The notes beneath the pieces are model-generated. The model saw nothing but the letters and a program-made list of their open reading frames with translations. It had not been told where the DNA came from and ran no database searches. Shown piece by piece: positions 16,663-26,502 of a stretch of DNA of 64,000 nucleotides (positions within the stretch are counted from its first letter, which is position 1; each line of letters begins with the position of its first letter). The position numbers were made by a program, and so were the translations under genes. The DNA is from Microbacterium salsuginis (GTDB lineage: Bacteria > Actinomycetota > Actinomycetes > Actinomycetales > Microbacteriaceae), in the NCBI RefSeq assembly GCF_012524205.1, contig NZ_JABACI010000001.1, positions 1,178,001 through 1,242,000 of the forward strand, written 5' to 3'.

Positions 16663-19257
16663 ATGACCGTCACCGTCGACGCACCCCGCATCGAGTACCA
16701 TCGCGAACCTCTCGGGATCGGTGAGCGGATGCCGCGGCTGTCGTGGCGCGTCGGCTCCGCTCCCTCAGGCTGGCGCCAGGCCGCCTATCGAGTCGACATC
16801 GAGCGCGACGGCCGCTCGGTCTCGTACGAGATCGACGGTGGCGAGCAGGTGCTCGTCGACTGGCCCGCCGAGCCGCTGGGCTCGCGCGAGATCGCGACGG
16901 TGCGCATCGCGGTTCGCGGTGTCGACGGCGCGTGGTCGGACGCATCTGCTCCTACGACGCTCGAGACCGGGCTGCTCGAGCCGTCGGACTGGGTGGCACG
17001 GCCCGTCGGCGCCACCCGCAACGAGCACCCGAACTCCGACCAGCGCCGACCGTCGATCGTCCGTCGCGAGTTCGAGGTGCGCGAAGGTCTCGTGCGTGCG
17101 CGGCTGTACGCCACCGCGCACGGGCTGTACGAGGCCGAGCTCAACGGCGAGCGCGTCGGCGACGACACGCTCTCGCCCGGCTGGACGGTGTACGGCGCGC
17201 GGCTGCGCTACTACACATACGACGTCACCGAGCAGCTGCGGCCGGGCGCCAACGCCCTCGGCGCGTGGCTGGGCGACGGCTGGTACCGCGGCCGGCTGGG
17301 CTGGCGTGGCGGGTTCCGCAACGTCTACGGCACCGACCAGTCGTTTCTCGGCCAGCTCGAACTGACCTACGCCGACGGCACGCGCGAGGTCGTCGCGACC
17401 GACCACTCGTGGCGCACGGCACCCAGCCCCATCCTGCACAGCGGCCTCTACGACGGCGAGGACTACGACGCCCGCGAGGAGCAGGCCGGCTGGTCCAGCC
17501 CGGGCTTCGATGACGCCGCGTGGGAGATGGCGCAGGAGCGCCACCGGGACCCCGCCACGCTCGTCGCGCCCACCGCTCCCCCGGTGCGCTGCACCGAGGA
17601 GCTGCAACCGGTCGAGGTGCTCACAGGTCCGAGCGGCTCGCGGATCCTCGACTTCGGCCAGAACCTCGTCGGCCGCGTGCGCATCCGGGTGAGCGGGCCT
17701 GCGGGCGCCACCGTCACCCTGCGCACGGCCGAGGTGATGCAGGACGGTGAGATCTACACGCGTCCGCTGCGCGACGCGCGCTCCACCGACAACTACACGC
17801 TCGCCGGGCGCGAGGTCGAAGAGTGGGAGCCGCGCTTCACGTTCCACGGCTTCCGCTATGTCGAGGTGCCCGGCTGGCCCGGCGACCTCGACGCCGACGT
17901 CGCAGCGGGCGCACTCGTCGCGCGGGTCTACCACACCGACCTCGAGCGCACCGGGTGGTTCGAGTCGTCCGATCCTGCGCTCAACCGCCTGCACCAGAAC
18001 GTGCTGTGGGGCATGCGCGGCAACTTCGTCGACATCCCCACCGACTGCCCGCAGCGCGACGAGCGCATCGGCTGGACCGGCGACATCCAGGTGTTCGGCC
18101 CGACGGCATCGACGCTGTACGACGTGTCGGGCATGCTCTCCGGGTGGCTGCAGGATGTGGCGATCGAGCAGCTGCCGGACGGCACGGTTCCCTGGTACGT
18201 GCCGGTCATCCCGGCCGACAGGATGTGGACGCCGCTGCGGCCGGGCGCTGCGTGGGGCGACGTCGCGACCCTCCTGCCGTGGACGCTGTACGAGCGCTTC
18301 GGCGACGTCGGGGTGCTGCGCGCGCAGTTCGACAGCGCGCGGCGCTGGGTCGACCTGATCGAGCGCATCGCGGGACCGTCGAGGCTGTGGAACACCGGCT
18401 TCCAGCTCGGCGACTGGCTCGACCCTGCCGCGCCACCGAACGACCCGGCCGATGCCCGCACCGACCGCTACCTCGTCGCGACCGCGTACTTCGCGAAGTC
18501 GGCGCGAACCGTCGCGCGCATGGCGGAGGTGCTGGGGCTGTCGTCCGAGGCCTCGCGATACGACGCGCTGGCCAACGAGGTGGTCGCGGCGTTCACCGCC
18601 GAGTACGTGAACGACGACGGCACGATGACCAGCGACGCGCAGACGGCGTACGCCCTCGCCCTGCAGTTCGACCTCCTCACCGATCCGAAGATGCGGGATG
18701 CCGCGGCATCCCGTCTCGCGCAGCTCGTACGCGACGCCGGCAACCGCATCGCGACCGGGTTCGTCGGCACGCCTCTCGTCTCGGACGCACTCAGCGGAGC
18801 CGGGCACATCGACACCGCGTACGACCTGCTGCTCGAGCGCGAGTGCCCGTCCTGGCTGTACCAGGTGGAGCAGGGTGCGACCACGGTCTGGGAGCGCTGG
18901 GACTCGCTGCTGCCGGACGGCACGGTGAATCCGGGCCAGATGACCTCGTTCAACCACTACGCCCTCGGCGCGGTGGCGGACTGGATGCATCGGGTGATCG
19001 CGGGACTCGCGCCGGCGGAGCCTGGGTACCGGCGGATTCGGTTCGCGCCGCGTCCGGGCGGTGGGTTGACGTCGGCGTCGGCGCGGCAGCTGACGCCGTA
19101 CGGGGAGGCTGCGATCGCGTGGCGGATCGAGGGCGGGTCGCTCGAGGTCGAGGTGACAGTGCCGGTGGGTGCCGAGGCTGTGCTCGATCTCGTCGGGGTT
19201 GGCGAGGAGACGTTGGACAGCGGCGTTCACTCGCGGAGGGTGGCGCTTCGGGACTGA
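16663..19257 (+). CDS. Alpha-L-rhamnosidase, GH78
   Basis: This 864-residue GH78 enzyme has N-terminal Fn3/beta-sandwich domains (to about 380) with the YEAELNGERVGDD and LGAWLGDGWYRGR segments, an (alpha/alpha)6 catalytic barrel (about 420-770) and a C-terminal beta-sandwich. Catalytic residues are the acid Glu in DERIGWTGD (about 467) and the base Glu in TTVWERWDS. The ATG at 16663 follows ACGGAAGG; longer in-frame starts overlap the operators. It has no signal peptide and acts on imported rhamnosides such as pectin fragments or flavonoid glycosides. It is divergent from the LacI/GH42 operon and ends before a GC hairpin. Confidence 0.93.
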   Translation: MTVTVDAPRIEYHREPLGIGERMPRLSWRVGSAPSGWRQAAYRVDIERDGRSVSYEIDGGEQVLVDWPAEPLGSREIATVRIAVRGVDGAWSDASAPTTLETGLLEPSDWVARPVGATRNEHPNSDQRRPSIVRREFEVREGLVRARLYATAHGLYEAELNGERVGDDTLSPGWTVYGARLRYYTYDVTEQLRPGANALGAWLGDGWYRGRLGWRGGFRNVYGTDQSFLGQLELTYADGTREVVATDHSWRTAPSPILHSGLYDGEDYDAREEQAGWSSPGFDDAAWEMAQERHRDPATLVAPTAPPVRCTEELQPVEVLTGPSGSRILDFGQNLVGRVRIRVSGPAGATVTLRTAEVMQDGEIYTRPLRDARSTDNYTLAGREVEEWEPRFTFHGFRYVEVPGWPGDLDADVAAGALVARVYHTDLERTGWFESSDPALNRLHQNVLWGMRGNFVDIPTDCPQRDERIGWTGDIQVFGPTASTLYDVSGMLSGWLQDVAIEQLPDGTVPWYVPVIPADRMWTPLRPGAAWGDVATLLPWTLYERFGDVGVLRAQFDSARRWVDLIERIAGPSRLWNTGFQLGDWLDPAAPPNDPADARTDRYLVATAYFAKSARTVARMAEVLGLSSEASRYDALANEVVAAFTAEYVNDDGTMTSDAQTAYALALQFDLLTDPKMRDAAASRLAQLVRDAGNRIATGFVGTPLVSDALSGAGHIDTAYDLLLERECPSWLYQVEQGATTVWERWDSLLPDGTVNPGQMTSFNHYALGAVADWMHRVIAGLAPAEPGYRRIRFAPRPGGGLTSASARQLTPYGEAAIAWRIEGGSLEVEVTVPVGAEAVLDLVGVGEETLDSGVHSRRVALRD

Positions 19258-19326
19258 GCCTGGAGGTGCGCGGTGGCCGCGCGCAAAGGCCACCATGGCG
19301 GGCTTGTTCATCGGGCGGGGTAAACG

Positions 19327-19347
19327 GGCCCCGCGCGACTCGGGGCC
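19327..19347 (+). terminator. GC hairpin after the rhamnosidase gene
   Basis: GGCCCCG (19327-19333) pairs with CGGGGCC (19341-19347) around a seven-base loop, 70 bases past the rhamnosidase stop. No T-run follows, which is usual for high-G+C actinobacterial terminators. Confidence 0.5.
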
Positions 19348-19415
19348 ACGATCCCACTCGTGGAACGCGCCTGAGCCACCGGCCTCCGCACAGTTAAGTA
19401 CTATGCTCCCGAGTT

Positions 19416-19880
19416 GTGGGGCACATCCTGATCACGGGCATGTCCGGCGTCGGAAAGTCATCGGTGCTGAGCGAACTCTCACGTCGCGGCCATCGAACCG
19501 TCGACACGGACTACGGCCCATGGGTGGGTGCAGACGGCGCGTGGGACGAACCGAGAATGGCTACTTTGTTGTCGACCCCCTCGCCCGTGGTCGTCTCGGG
19601 CACGGTGCAGAATCAGGGGCGCTTTTACGACCGCTTCGCGGCCGTCATTCTCCTCAGCGCACCGGTCAACGTCCTACTGCGTCGCCTCTCGGTTCGTACG
19701 AACAACCCTTACGGAAAGTCAGAACGTGACCGGGCCGAGGTACGCCGCTACGTCCAGGAGGTTGAGCCGCTGCTACGTCGCGGCGCGACCCTGGAGCTTG
19801 ACGCTTGCCGGCCCGTCGGCGAACTCGCGGATGAGATCGAGAAGCTCGTCGTACCGCCCGGCTTTAGTGGCGCGCCGTAG
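19416..19880 (+). CDS. P-loop nucleotide kinase-like AAA protein
   Basis: The 154-residue protein starts with a Walker A loop, GMSGVGKSS (residues 7-15), and resembles small shikimate/adenylate-kinase-like NTPases with a lid-type basic segment (LLRRLSVRTNNPYG). The start GTG lies 11 bases after a TACTAT -10-like box (19399-19404), suggesting a short or absent leader. It is the first gene of the lower-G+C accessory stretch. The phosphate acceptor is unknown; such proteins are common orphan genes in actinobacteria. Confidence 0.75.
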   Translation: MGHILITGMSGVGKSSVLSELSRRGHRTVDTDYGPWVGADGAWDEPRMATLLSTPSPVVVSGTVQNQGRFYDRFAAVILLSAPVNVLLRRLSVRTNNPYGKSERDRAEVRRYVQEVEPLLRRGATLELDACRPVGELADEIEKLVVPPGFSGAP

Positions 19881-20000
19881 GCGACCGGTACCGCCCAAGT
19901 CAGTTACGGGGTTCATGTCCCGGTGCCCCTCCACTTCCGCGCGCTCGAGGACCCTCAAACGATACGGTAGGTCGGACTCCACAGACCCTGAAGGTTGAAC

Positions 20001-21707
20001 TTGTCCGCGATCACTCGAATTCACGCCACCCACATCGCAACCGCCGTGACTGATCGGTATCGGGCTCACCTAGACCTCAGTGATGTCGCTAAAGCGCCTG
20101 CCAATGAGAGGGAAGCGGTAGCCAAGACACGCGGTCTCGCCGCATTCGCTCTACAGAGTGTTGTAGCCGACATGGACGAACTCGACGCAGCGAAGCATGT
20201 GACCGATGGCACGAACGATAACGGCATTGATGCTATCTACGTAGACCTCCGCGACAGGCGCATCTACGTCGTGCAATCCAAATGGCACGACCAGGGCACC
20301 GGCAGCATAAGCGTCGGGGATATGCACAAGACGGTCAGCGGCCTGCGGGATCTCACAGAGGAGAAGTTCGACCGATTCAACAAGAAGTTTGCGTCCACTA
20401 TCCGGGACATCGAGACCGCGCTTGGTGACCCCGCAGTCACGTTCTGCCTAGTGGTCGCGATCACCGGAGAGACCAAGCTCGCCAAGGAGGTCCAAGACGT
20501 TGTTGATGACGCGCTCGCCGAGATGAACGAGATCTCCGAGATGCTGACGGTCAAGCTCCTGGGCCTCGCGGAGCTTCATCAGATCCTCCGTGAAGGCGGC
20601 GCCGCTCCGAAGATCGACCTCGAACTGACGCTTGAGGGCTGGGGTTCTGTCTCAGAGCCGTACGCGGCCTTCTACGGGGTCATCGACGGGGTTACGGTGG
20701 CGCAGTGGTATCTCGAGCATGGGGGCCGGCTCTTCGATGACAACCTCCGAAAGGCGCTTGGGACGACCGCGGTCAACGCTCAACTCACTGCGACGATCGA
20801 GGAAGATCCGCAAAACTTCTGGTACTTCAACAACGGGATAACTGCGCTCTGCTCTTCAGTGAAGAAGACCGCGAAGGGCGGGGCATCCCGGGTCACGGGT
20901 GACTTCGTAGTCAATGGAATGAGCATCGTCAATGGCGCCCAGACAGTCTCGAGCCTGGCGGAGAAGTACAAGGCCGATAGCAGTGCGCTCGATTCCGTGC
21001 AGGTGTGGATTCGACTGATCTCTCTGGAGGGGTGCCCACCCGAGTTCGCTACTGACGTCACGAGGGCTACGAATACGCAGAACGTAGTCGAGAGCCGCGA
21101 CTTCCTCTCACTGGACCCAAACCAGCAGCGTTTGCAGGACGACATTCAGCTCTCACTCGGCAAGCGATACGTGTTCAAGCGCGGCGAGCCTGCGCCGGAG
21201 TTCGTCGACGGCTGCACCGTTTCGGAGGCGCTGGTCGCGCTTGCGTGCGCGAAGCCCGACAGCGGCTTTGCGGTGCTCGCCAAGAGTGCCATCGGCCGCC
21301 TGGAAGACCGGCGCGGCCGCTACTACCCGCAGTTGTTCCGCGACTCGACCACGGCATTCGAGGTTTGGCAGTCCGTTCAGGTCCATCGGGCGGTCGAGCA
21401 ATCTCTGATGGACCTGCGGGCGGCTTCCGAAGGCAAGAGGAAGGCGGTCGCGACCCAAGGGAACCGCATGATTGCGCACGCAGTGCTTCAAAAGCTGAGC
21501 GCATCACATGACTTGTCGGCGGAGATCCCTGAGTCGCTGTGGTCAGCACTTCTTGAGGAGGTCCCGCAGCTAACCGAGAAGACTCTAGATCTCCTGTGGG
21601 CACACGTTGAGAGTGACTACGCCAGCAACTACGTAACGAGCTTGTTCAAGAACGCTGCAAAGTGCAACGACATCTCCAACCACCTCAAGGCGGTTCTGGA
21701 GGTCTAG
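20001..21707 (+). CDS. AIPR-family protein (abortive infection phage resistance)
   Basis: The product is 568 residues. The hallmark segment FWYFNNGITALC of the AIPR family is near residue 273. The N-terminal part carries GTNDNGIDAIYVD followed by RIYVVQSKW (about residues 69-95), spacing that fits a PD-(D/E)XK-like nuclease core (Asp then QxK). The TTG at 20001 is chosen because GAAGG lies six to ten bases before it; a TTG at 19995 is also possible. Relatives act in phage abortive infection, probably by nucleic-acid cleavage. Base composition is clearly less G+C-rich than the flanking operons, consistent with acquisition by transfer. Confidence 0.85.
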   Translation: MSAITRIHATHIATAVTDRYRAHLDLSDVAKAPANEREAVAKTRGLAAFALQSVVADMDELDAAKHVTDGTNDNGIDAIYVDLRDRRIYVVQSKWHDQGTGSISVGDMHKTVSGLRDLTEEKFDRFNKKFASTIRDIETALGDPAVTFCLVVAITGETKLAKEVQDVVDDALAEMNEISEMLTVKLLGLAELHQILREGGAAPKIDLELTLEGWGSVSEPYAAFYGVIDGVTVAQWYLEHGGRLFDDNLRKALGTTAVNAQLTATIEEDPQNFWYFNNGITALCSSVKKTAKGGASRVTGDFVVNGMSIVNGAQTVSSLAEKYKADSSALDSVQVWIRLISLEGCPPEFATDVTRATNTQNVVESRDFLSLDPNQQRLQDDIQLSLGKRYVFKRGEPAPEFVDGCTVSEALVALACAKPDSGFAVLAKSAIGRLEDRRGRYYPQLFRDSTTAFEVWQSVQVHRAVEQSLMDLRAASEGKRKAVATQGNRMIAHAVLQKLSASHDLSAEIPESLWSALLEEVPQLTEKTLDLLWAHVESDYASNYVTSLFKNAAKCNDISNHLKAVLEV

Positions 21708-21854
21708 GGGCTCCACCCGATCGCGGCATCCCGACGAGAGCGGCGGGTACTGCTAGCGGGCGTGGGGCGCCGGGTGCGCCCATAGGCGCCTGATTTCACG
21801 AGTGCGCGCAATGGGACCGCCTATTGCGACGCGGCAAATCGGTAGCTTTGTTCC

Positions 21855-22082
21855 ATGTCCGAGCGCCGATTCACCGTCGACCACTCGGCGGACGCCGCCT
21901 ACTTTCCGATCGCAACCTCGATCGGCGCAGGTGAGTCCGTCGAGAACCTGATCATCGAGCGCCCGCACGGGACGCTTGTTCTGGACTTCGACGCCGGCGG
22001 TCGCTTGCTCGGACTCGAGGTACTCGGAGCAAAGGCCCTACTGACGGCGGAGACTATCCGGGACGCCGAGGTGCTCGCGTAG
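21855..22082 (+). CDS. DUF2283-domain small protein
   Basis: The 75-residue protein has the DUF2283 pattern: an N-terminal DHSADAAYFPI strand and a central LVLDFDAGGRLLGLEVLGA hairpin. The function of the family is unknown; members often sit in accessory DNA near toxin-antitoxin or defence genes. It follows the AIPR gene on the same strand after 147 bases, too far to assume co-translation. Confidence 0.75.
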   Translation: MSERRFTVDHSADAAYFPIATSIGAGESVENLIIERPHGTLVLDFDAGGRLLGLEVLGAKALLTAETIRDAEVLA

Positions 22083-22090
22083 CGACCGGC

Positions 22091-22390
22091 CTAGGGGCCT
22101 TCGCGATAGGTGCGCTCCCAGTATTGAAGAACTACCTGGTCACCAGGAAGGGCGCGTTTGACCTCGTCGTAGAGCCTCTTTCCCTCTTCTTCATGCGCAG
22201 CGGCGATCGCGGCACTTGGCCAACCGTGTTGCCAGTCGAACAACTCGTTGAATTGGGGTGCCCAGGCGCGGGCAGCGGTCGCAGTCTCTGCGGGAAGAGC
22301 GGGATCACCCTCGGCGCAGAGTCCCGCACCGTCCTTGCCGCCCCAGAAGGGCCAGTCAGCCGAGTAATCGTTCATGAGCCTGTAGTGCAC
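22091..22390 (-). CDS. Hypothetical protein, Trp-rich
   Basis: The 99-residue soluble protein has many aromatic residues (DYSADWPFWGG, FDWQHGWPS, LQYWERTYREGP) and resembles small uncharacterised actinobacterial proteins. The start is either GTG 22390 or ATG 22375. It is convergent with the DUF2283 gene, the stops lying nine bases apart. No domain or role is recognised. Confidence 0.6.
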   Translation of the reverse strand: MHYRLMNDYSADWPFWGGKDGAGLCAEGDPALPAETATAARAWAPQFNELFDWQHGWPSAAIAAAHEEEGKRLYDEVKRALPGDQVVLQYWERTYREGP

Positions 22391-22475
22391 GTGACAAGTG
22401 TCCCGCGAGGGGACCGGGTTGCGGGCGTGACGGCTCTGCGCGGACTAATCGCGGAGGGACGCTGGGTGCCAGCCG

Positions 22476-23339
22476 TCAATCTTGTATGAAGGAATGCAGA
22501 GTCGACATCAGTTTGGCCTTCTGCGAGCCGATCCAGAAGAGGTGACTGGGGGAACTGAGTTCGACGAGGTCGGCGTCGGGGATGACTCGCGCGAAGTCCT
22601 CCGCGTGGGTGAACGACACCCCACCGTCGTTTCTGGAGGCCGTCACCAAGGTTGGGCACTGTACGGCTGACATGGCTTTACGCCGCGCGTCAGCGCCCCC
22701 GGGATGCCCTTGGCGCAGGTCATTCGTGAAGCCGGAGTCCGAGCGCATGGCGCGGAACAGGCTCCGGGCCTCATCCTTGTCGGCCACACTCATCTGATCC
22801 CACCAGTGGCTGGTGGGGAGGTTCGAAAGCTGGGACAACATCATTCGCAACCCGGCGTCGGACCGCACGACACATCGCACCAAGCCCCAGACCGCACCCT
22901 GCGAGAGAGGCGAGAACACCACCGGGCCGAGGAGCGCCTCTGCCCGGGTGTCGGGGTATTGCATGGTGGAGGGTGCGCAACTGTGAAGAATTAGGCGCTG
23001 CGCCCTCGGCCCGCCGCCGGCAGCGACGTGCACCGCCTGGAGTCCCCCGAACGAAACCCCGACAGAGGCAGCGACCGATGAGATCCCGAGTCGTTCACAC
23101 ACCTCTCCCACCAGCGGGGTGAACTCCGCGGCGGTGAGCCGGCCAACCCGGGTACCGCCGTAGCCGGGGCGTGAGAACGAGACCACCTCGTGGCCCAGCC
23201 CGGCATACAAGCTCCACCCACAGTCCGTGGCCGCGCGGCAATGACCACCGGGAAAGAACAGCACCGCTGATCTGTCGCCGGGCACGTGCAGGATCTCCAC
23301 CGCCCCTGCGCTCGTCGAAACGAGCCGCGTGCCCACCAT
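22476..23339 (-). CDS. Alpha/beta hydrolase
   Basis: The 287-residue alpha/beta-hydrolase fold protein has an HG-like oxyanion segment (FFPGGHC, about 29-35), a nucleophile elbow GVSFGG (Ser about 94), a likely acid Asp in ASRNDGG and a terminal His in SPSHLFW. It lacks a signal peptide. The substrate is not identifiable; it is a stand-alone gene in the accessory stretch. Confidence 0.75.
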   Translation of the reverse strand: MVGTRLVSTSAGAVEILHVPGDRSAVLFFPGGHCRAATDCGWSLYAGLGHEVVSFSRPGYGGTRVGRLTAAEFTPLVGEVCERLGISSVAASVGVSFGGLQAVHVAAGGGPRAQRLILHSCAPSTMQYPDTRAEALLGPVVFSPLSQGAVWGLVRCVVRSDAGLRMMLSQLSNLPTSHWWDQMSVADKDEARSLFRAMRSDSGFTNDLRQGHPGGADARRKAMSAVQCPTLVTASRNDGGVSFTHAEDFARVIPDADLVELSSPSHLFWIGSQKAKLMSTLHSFIQD

Positions 23340-23591
23340 CGCCCTAGTGTGGCGGTGTTCGGGACTGCGCAGTAGTGGACCCCCGTACGACCGCTCTGAC
23401 GCGGGGCAAGCCGATACAGCGGACGTTCGCGTGGTGAGCGCGACGCCGTACGAGGATGGACGGTTTTACGCTGATCTTCCGACGGCATGCCTCGTCGCCG
23501 CCCGCCGCGAACGCCGGCGCCACATGGCGTAGTTTGAGTGCAGTCTCGGCATCAAACTGCGACGGCCGGACACGGCGAGAGGGGGCGGTTG

Positions 23592-23825
23592 GTGGGCATC
23601 GCTTTTCCGGAGGAGGCGGTCTCGGTCACGACCGCAAGTGGCGACACAGTCATCCTGCGCATCTGCGATCTCTGCGGTGCCGCCGTCGTTGAAGCCGACG
23701 GTACCGACCTAGCGTTCCACAAGCGCTGGCACCGGGCCACCGGATCCGGCAACTGGGTCGACCCCGCGACCGGCCGACTACACGGCCCGGGGAATCCGCT
23801 CTTCCCTGGCGGGTCTTCCGACTGA
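23592..23825 (+). CDS. Small protein with a CxxC...HxxxxH zinc-ribbon-like motif
   Basis: This short protein of about 77 residues contains CDLCGAAVVEADGTDLAFHK followed by RWH, a C-x2-C-x14-H-x4-H arrangement like a compact C2H2 zinc finger. The start GTG 23592 (or TTG 23589) is preferred because of the GAGAGGGGGCGG just before it; a GTG at 23538 is also in frame. Similar single-finger proteins are common, uncharacterised actinobacterial orphans. It stands alone. The stretch after it (23826-24088) holds no convincing gene. Confidence 0.5.
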   Translation: MGIAFPEEAVSVTTASGDTVILRICDLCGAAVVEADGTDLAFHKRWHRATGSGNWVDPATGRLHGPGNPLFPGGSSD

Positions 23826-24088
23826 GGGTGGTGTGCGCCTACACCCTCGATTGCGAAGAGCCAGTTTGGTTCGTCCTGCCGGCTTCACTGGTCAGAAGCA
23901 GCCTGGGCGACGCGGAGAAGGTGCTCACACAGCTCCTAGGAGGGAAGGTCTGGATCCCCCGCGACCCATCTGCTAAGTCTTCTCGACGCTCTGTCTCGAA
24001 TAGAAGGTTGTCTGCGCGCGGAGCGACCTTCCGTGGCACGGCAAGGCCTCGCCCGCTGCCATGTCGAAAGGAGCCCAGTCCAGGGCGA

Positions 24089-25618
24089 TCATGCGCTGAT
24101 GCTCCACGTGAATTCGTGTCGGCCTGATCCGACTTCGACTAACAGTCGGTCTGCGTCGACGCGAGTGGGATGCTGGCTGGAAGCCACGGTCTCGTTTCCG
24201 AGCCGTGTCGTTTCAGGGTCAGCGCGGGCAAGGATGATGGTCGCTTCTGCGCCGGCGGGGACGTCGACGATCACGCCGGCTTGTCCGGCCCGAAGGGTCC
24301 ACTGGATCGCGACGTCGCCGAATGGGGTGGCGGTGCTCGCCGAGACGGACGGAATCCGGGGGGTGAGCAGTGGCTCTGCGATGATCCGTCGCCAGCCGGG
24401 CTCGGCGGGTCGGATACCGGCGAGTTCTTCGTAGAGCCAGCGGACGGATCCTCCCAGCGAGTAGTGGTTCTGGGACATGACTGGGTCGCCGTTGGCGTCG
24501 ACGCCGGTCCAGGTCTCCCAAGTTGTCGTTGCACCGCGCACGACCTGGCCGAGCCAGGACGGTGGCGTTTGCTGAAGGAGGATGTCCAGAGCGACTTCAG
24601 CTTCGCCGTTGCGCGAGAGTTGTCGCAGCAGGAAGCCGGTACTGAGGAAGCCGGTTCCCAGGTGGTTGTCGCGTTGCCGGATGCGCTCAACGAGGCGGTC
24701 CACCGTCGCCTGACGGCGGTGGTCTGGAACAAGATCGAACTCCAGCGCGCGCACGTAGGTTGCCTGCGCGTCCGGCTCCAGCAGCGCGGGATCGGACATG
24801 TAGGCCTCTTGCCATGCGGCTCGGGCCCCTTCTGCGTATTCGGCGAAGTGGCGAGCGTCGTCGCCCTTACCGAGCAGCTCAGCTATCTCGGCGAGGATGC
24901 GGCTGGAGTGCTCGAAGTATGCCGTTGCCACCCAGGACCGAGGCTGCGCGAAGAGGTCCGCCATCAGTTCCATCATCGGCTTGACGCCGTCGCCTTCGCC
25001 TTCCGGTTCGAGCCACTCGCCCCAGTGATAGCCGGAGTCAACCAGGTAGCGGCCGTGCGGGAGGCCGCTGTCGCCAGTTTCTTCCGCGAGCCGCGCGTAC
25101 CGCTCGACCCAGCGAACCATAGCCGGATAGTTGTCGCTGAGCACGTCGGTAGATCCGGTTGCCTGGTACACCTGCCAAGGGATGAGCACGATGGCGTCGC
25201 CCCAGCCGGCGGAGCCGCTGGGGGGCATGGTGAATCCGAACTCCTTCTCCTTGTCCGTGCGCTCGGTAGCTCCTTCACGCCAATTCGGGGAGTCCAGCGG
25301 GACGATGTCGGTGATGGTGCCGTCCGCGTGCTGTTGGGTGCGCATGTCGACGAGCCAGTTAGTGAGGTATCGTCCGGTCTCTGCCAACAGCAGGGCTGTG
25401 GGAGCGAACACCTGCGCGTCACCGGTCCACCCGCTGCGCTCACGGGTGGGACAGTCGGTGGGCACGTCGAGGAAGTTGCCGCGCATGCTCCACACCACAT
25501 TGTCGTGGAATTGGTTGACGAGTTCGTTGGAGCAGTGGAACGACCCGCGGTAGTCCAAGGCTGCGTGCACGGGGATGCTGGAGAACTCCAGGAATTCGAC
25601 ATCGTCGGGCGAGCTTAG
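24089..25618 (-). pseudogene. Truncated GH78 alpha-L-rhamnosidase (C-terminal half)
   Basis: About 500 codons encode the catalytic barrel and C-terminal domain of a second GH78: VPTDCPTRERSGWTGDAQVF carries the acid Glu and TTTWETWTG the base Glu. The beta-sandwich domains (about 400 residues) that precede the barrel in the complete enzyme at 16663-19257 are missing. Family-like sequence (DDVEFLEFSS) runs upstream to an in-frame TAG at 25619-25621, where it stops abruptly, so the break lies near 25615. The only start left is an internal GTG at 25570 without a ribosome site. It is probably non-functional, cut at the border of a rearranged block. Confidence 0.8.
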
Positions 25619-25764
25619 CTAGACTCCCCGCGCGTTTCTGCCCGCGAGTCTCGATCTTCGACCTCGCCATGAACCGACTGAACTGAGCATCAACCGGATC
25701 CCGTCCTTGATGCGGCGGCCAGGTTGGCCGGACCGATCTGGCTGCGTCGCGGTAGCCTCGCGAC

Positions 25765-26502
25765 GTGGCAGACCGACCAATTGCAGACGCTGCGGTGACC
25801 CAGTTCGCGGTGCTGGACGCGCTCCTCGCGGGTGCCTACGACTCGGGGATGTCGGTGAAGACCGCGAAGGAGATCGGCGACTTCGGCATCGGATGCTGCG
25901 AGAGTCTTGGCGGCGAGGTGATCATCGATGAGGGTGAGGTCTTCGAATGCACAGTCGACGAACCGCCGGCACGGATGACTGATAGCGAGATTCTTCCCTT
26001 CGTCGTCGTCTGCCGGTTCCCCACGGTGACCGCGGAACCCATCACGGGGCTTGCGCTCGCAGGTTTGACGGAGCACATCGAGCGGGCGTTGGTCAGCCGC
26101 AATCTCTTCCACGCTGTGCGCGTCGACGGCGTAGTGCGGTCTGCGCGCGTTCGAGTCACGCGGCGCCAAGAACACCCGTTCCGCCCGCTCGCCGAGGTCG
26201 TCAACGAACAGATCGAGACAGATCTCGTCGACGTGCGAGGCACGCTCATCGGATTCTGGGCGCCTGCGATCTATCAGGGCATCACCGTTGCAGGGGTGCA
26301 CCTGCACTTCCTGGCCGAGGATCGGAGTGTCGGCGGTCACATTCTGGATGTCACGATCGCAACTGCCAGCCTGCAGATCGCTTCCTATTCGCGCTTCGAT
26401 CTGCGCTTGCCGACGGACAGTCACTTCCTCAGCACCGAACTCACCCACAACGACGACCATCGGATCGTCGCTGTCGAGGGCGGGGCCGCCGCGGGTTCTT
26501 GA
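25765..26502 (+). CDS. budA: Acetolactate decarboxylase
   Basis: This 245-residue protein of the alpha-acetolactate decarboxylase family has the zinc-binding segment GVHLHFLAEDRSVGGHILD (about residues 178-196) with the three His ligands, preceded by IGFWAPAIYQGI. The enzyme converts (S)-2-acetolactate to (R)-acetoin in overflow metabolism. The GTG start at 25765 is seven bases after a TAGCCT -10-like box, so the mRNA is probably leaderless. No acetolactate synthase or butanediol dehydrogenase gene is nearby. The N-terminal part is less conserved, so a divergent relative is possible. Confidence 0.8.
   Translation: MADRPIADAAVTQFAVLDALLAGAYDSGMSVKTAKEIGDFGIGCCESLGGEVIIDEGEVFECTVDEPPARMTDSEILPFVVVCRFPTVTAEPITGLALAGLTEHIERALVSRNLFHAVRVDGVVRSARVRVTRRQEHPFRPLAEVVNEQIETDLVDVRGTLIGFWAPAIYQGITVAGVHLHFLAEDRSVGGHILDVTIATASLQIASYSRFDLRLPTDSHFLSTELTHNDDHRIVAVEGGAAAGS

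Noticed and set aside
23828..24127. Small open frame after the zinc-finger-like gene
   Set aside because: Its second half is Arg/Ser/Pro-rich and overlaps the end of the truncated GH78; no ribosome site or family is seen.
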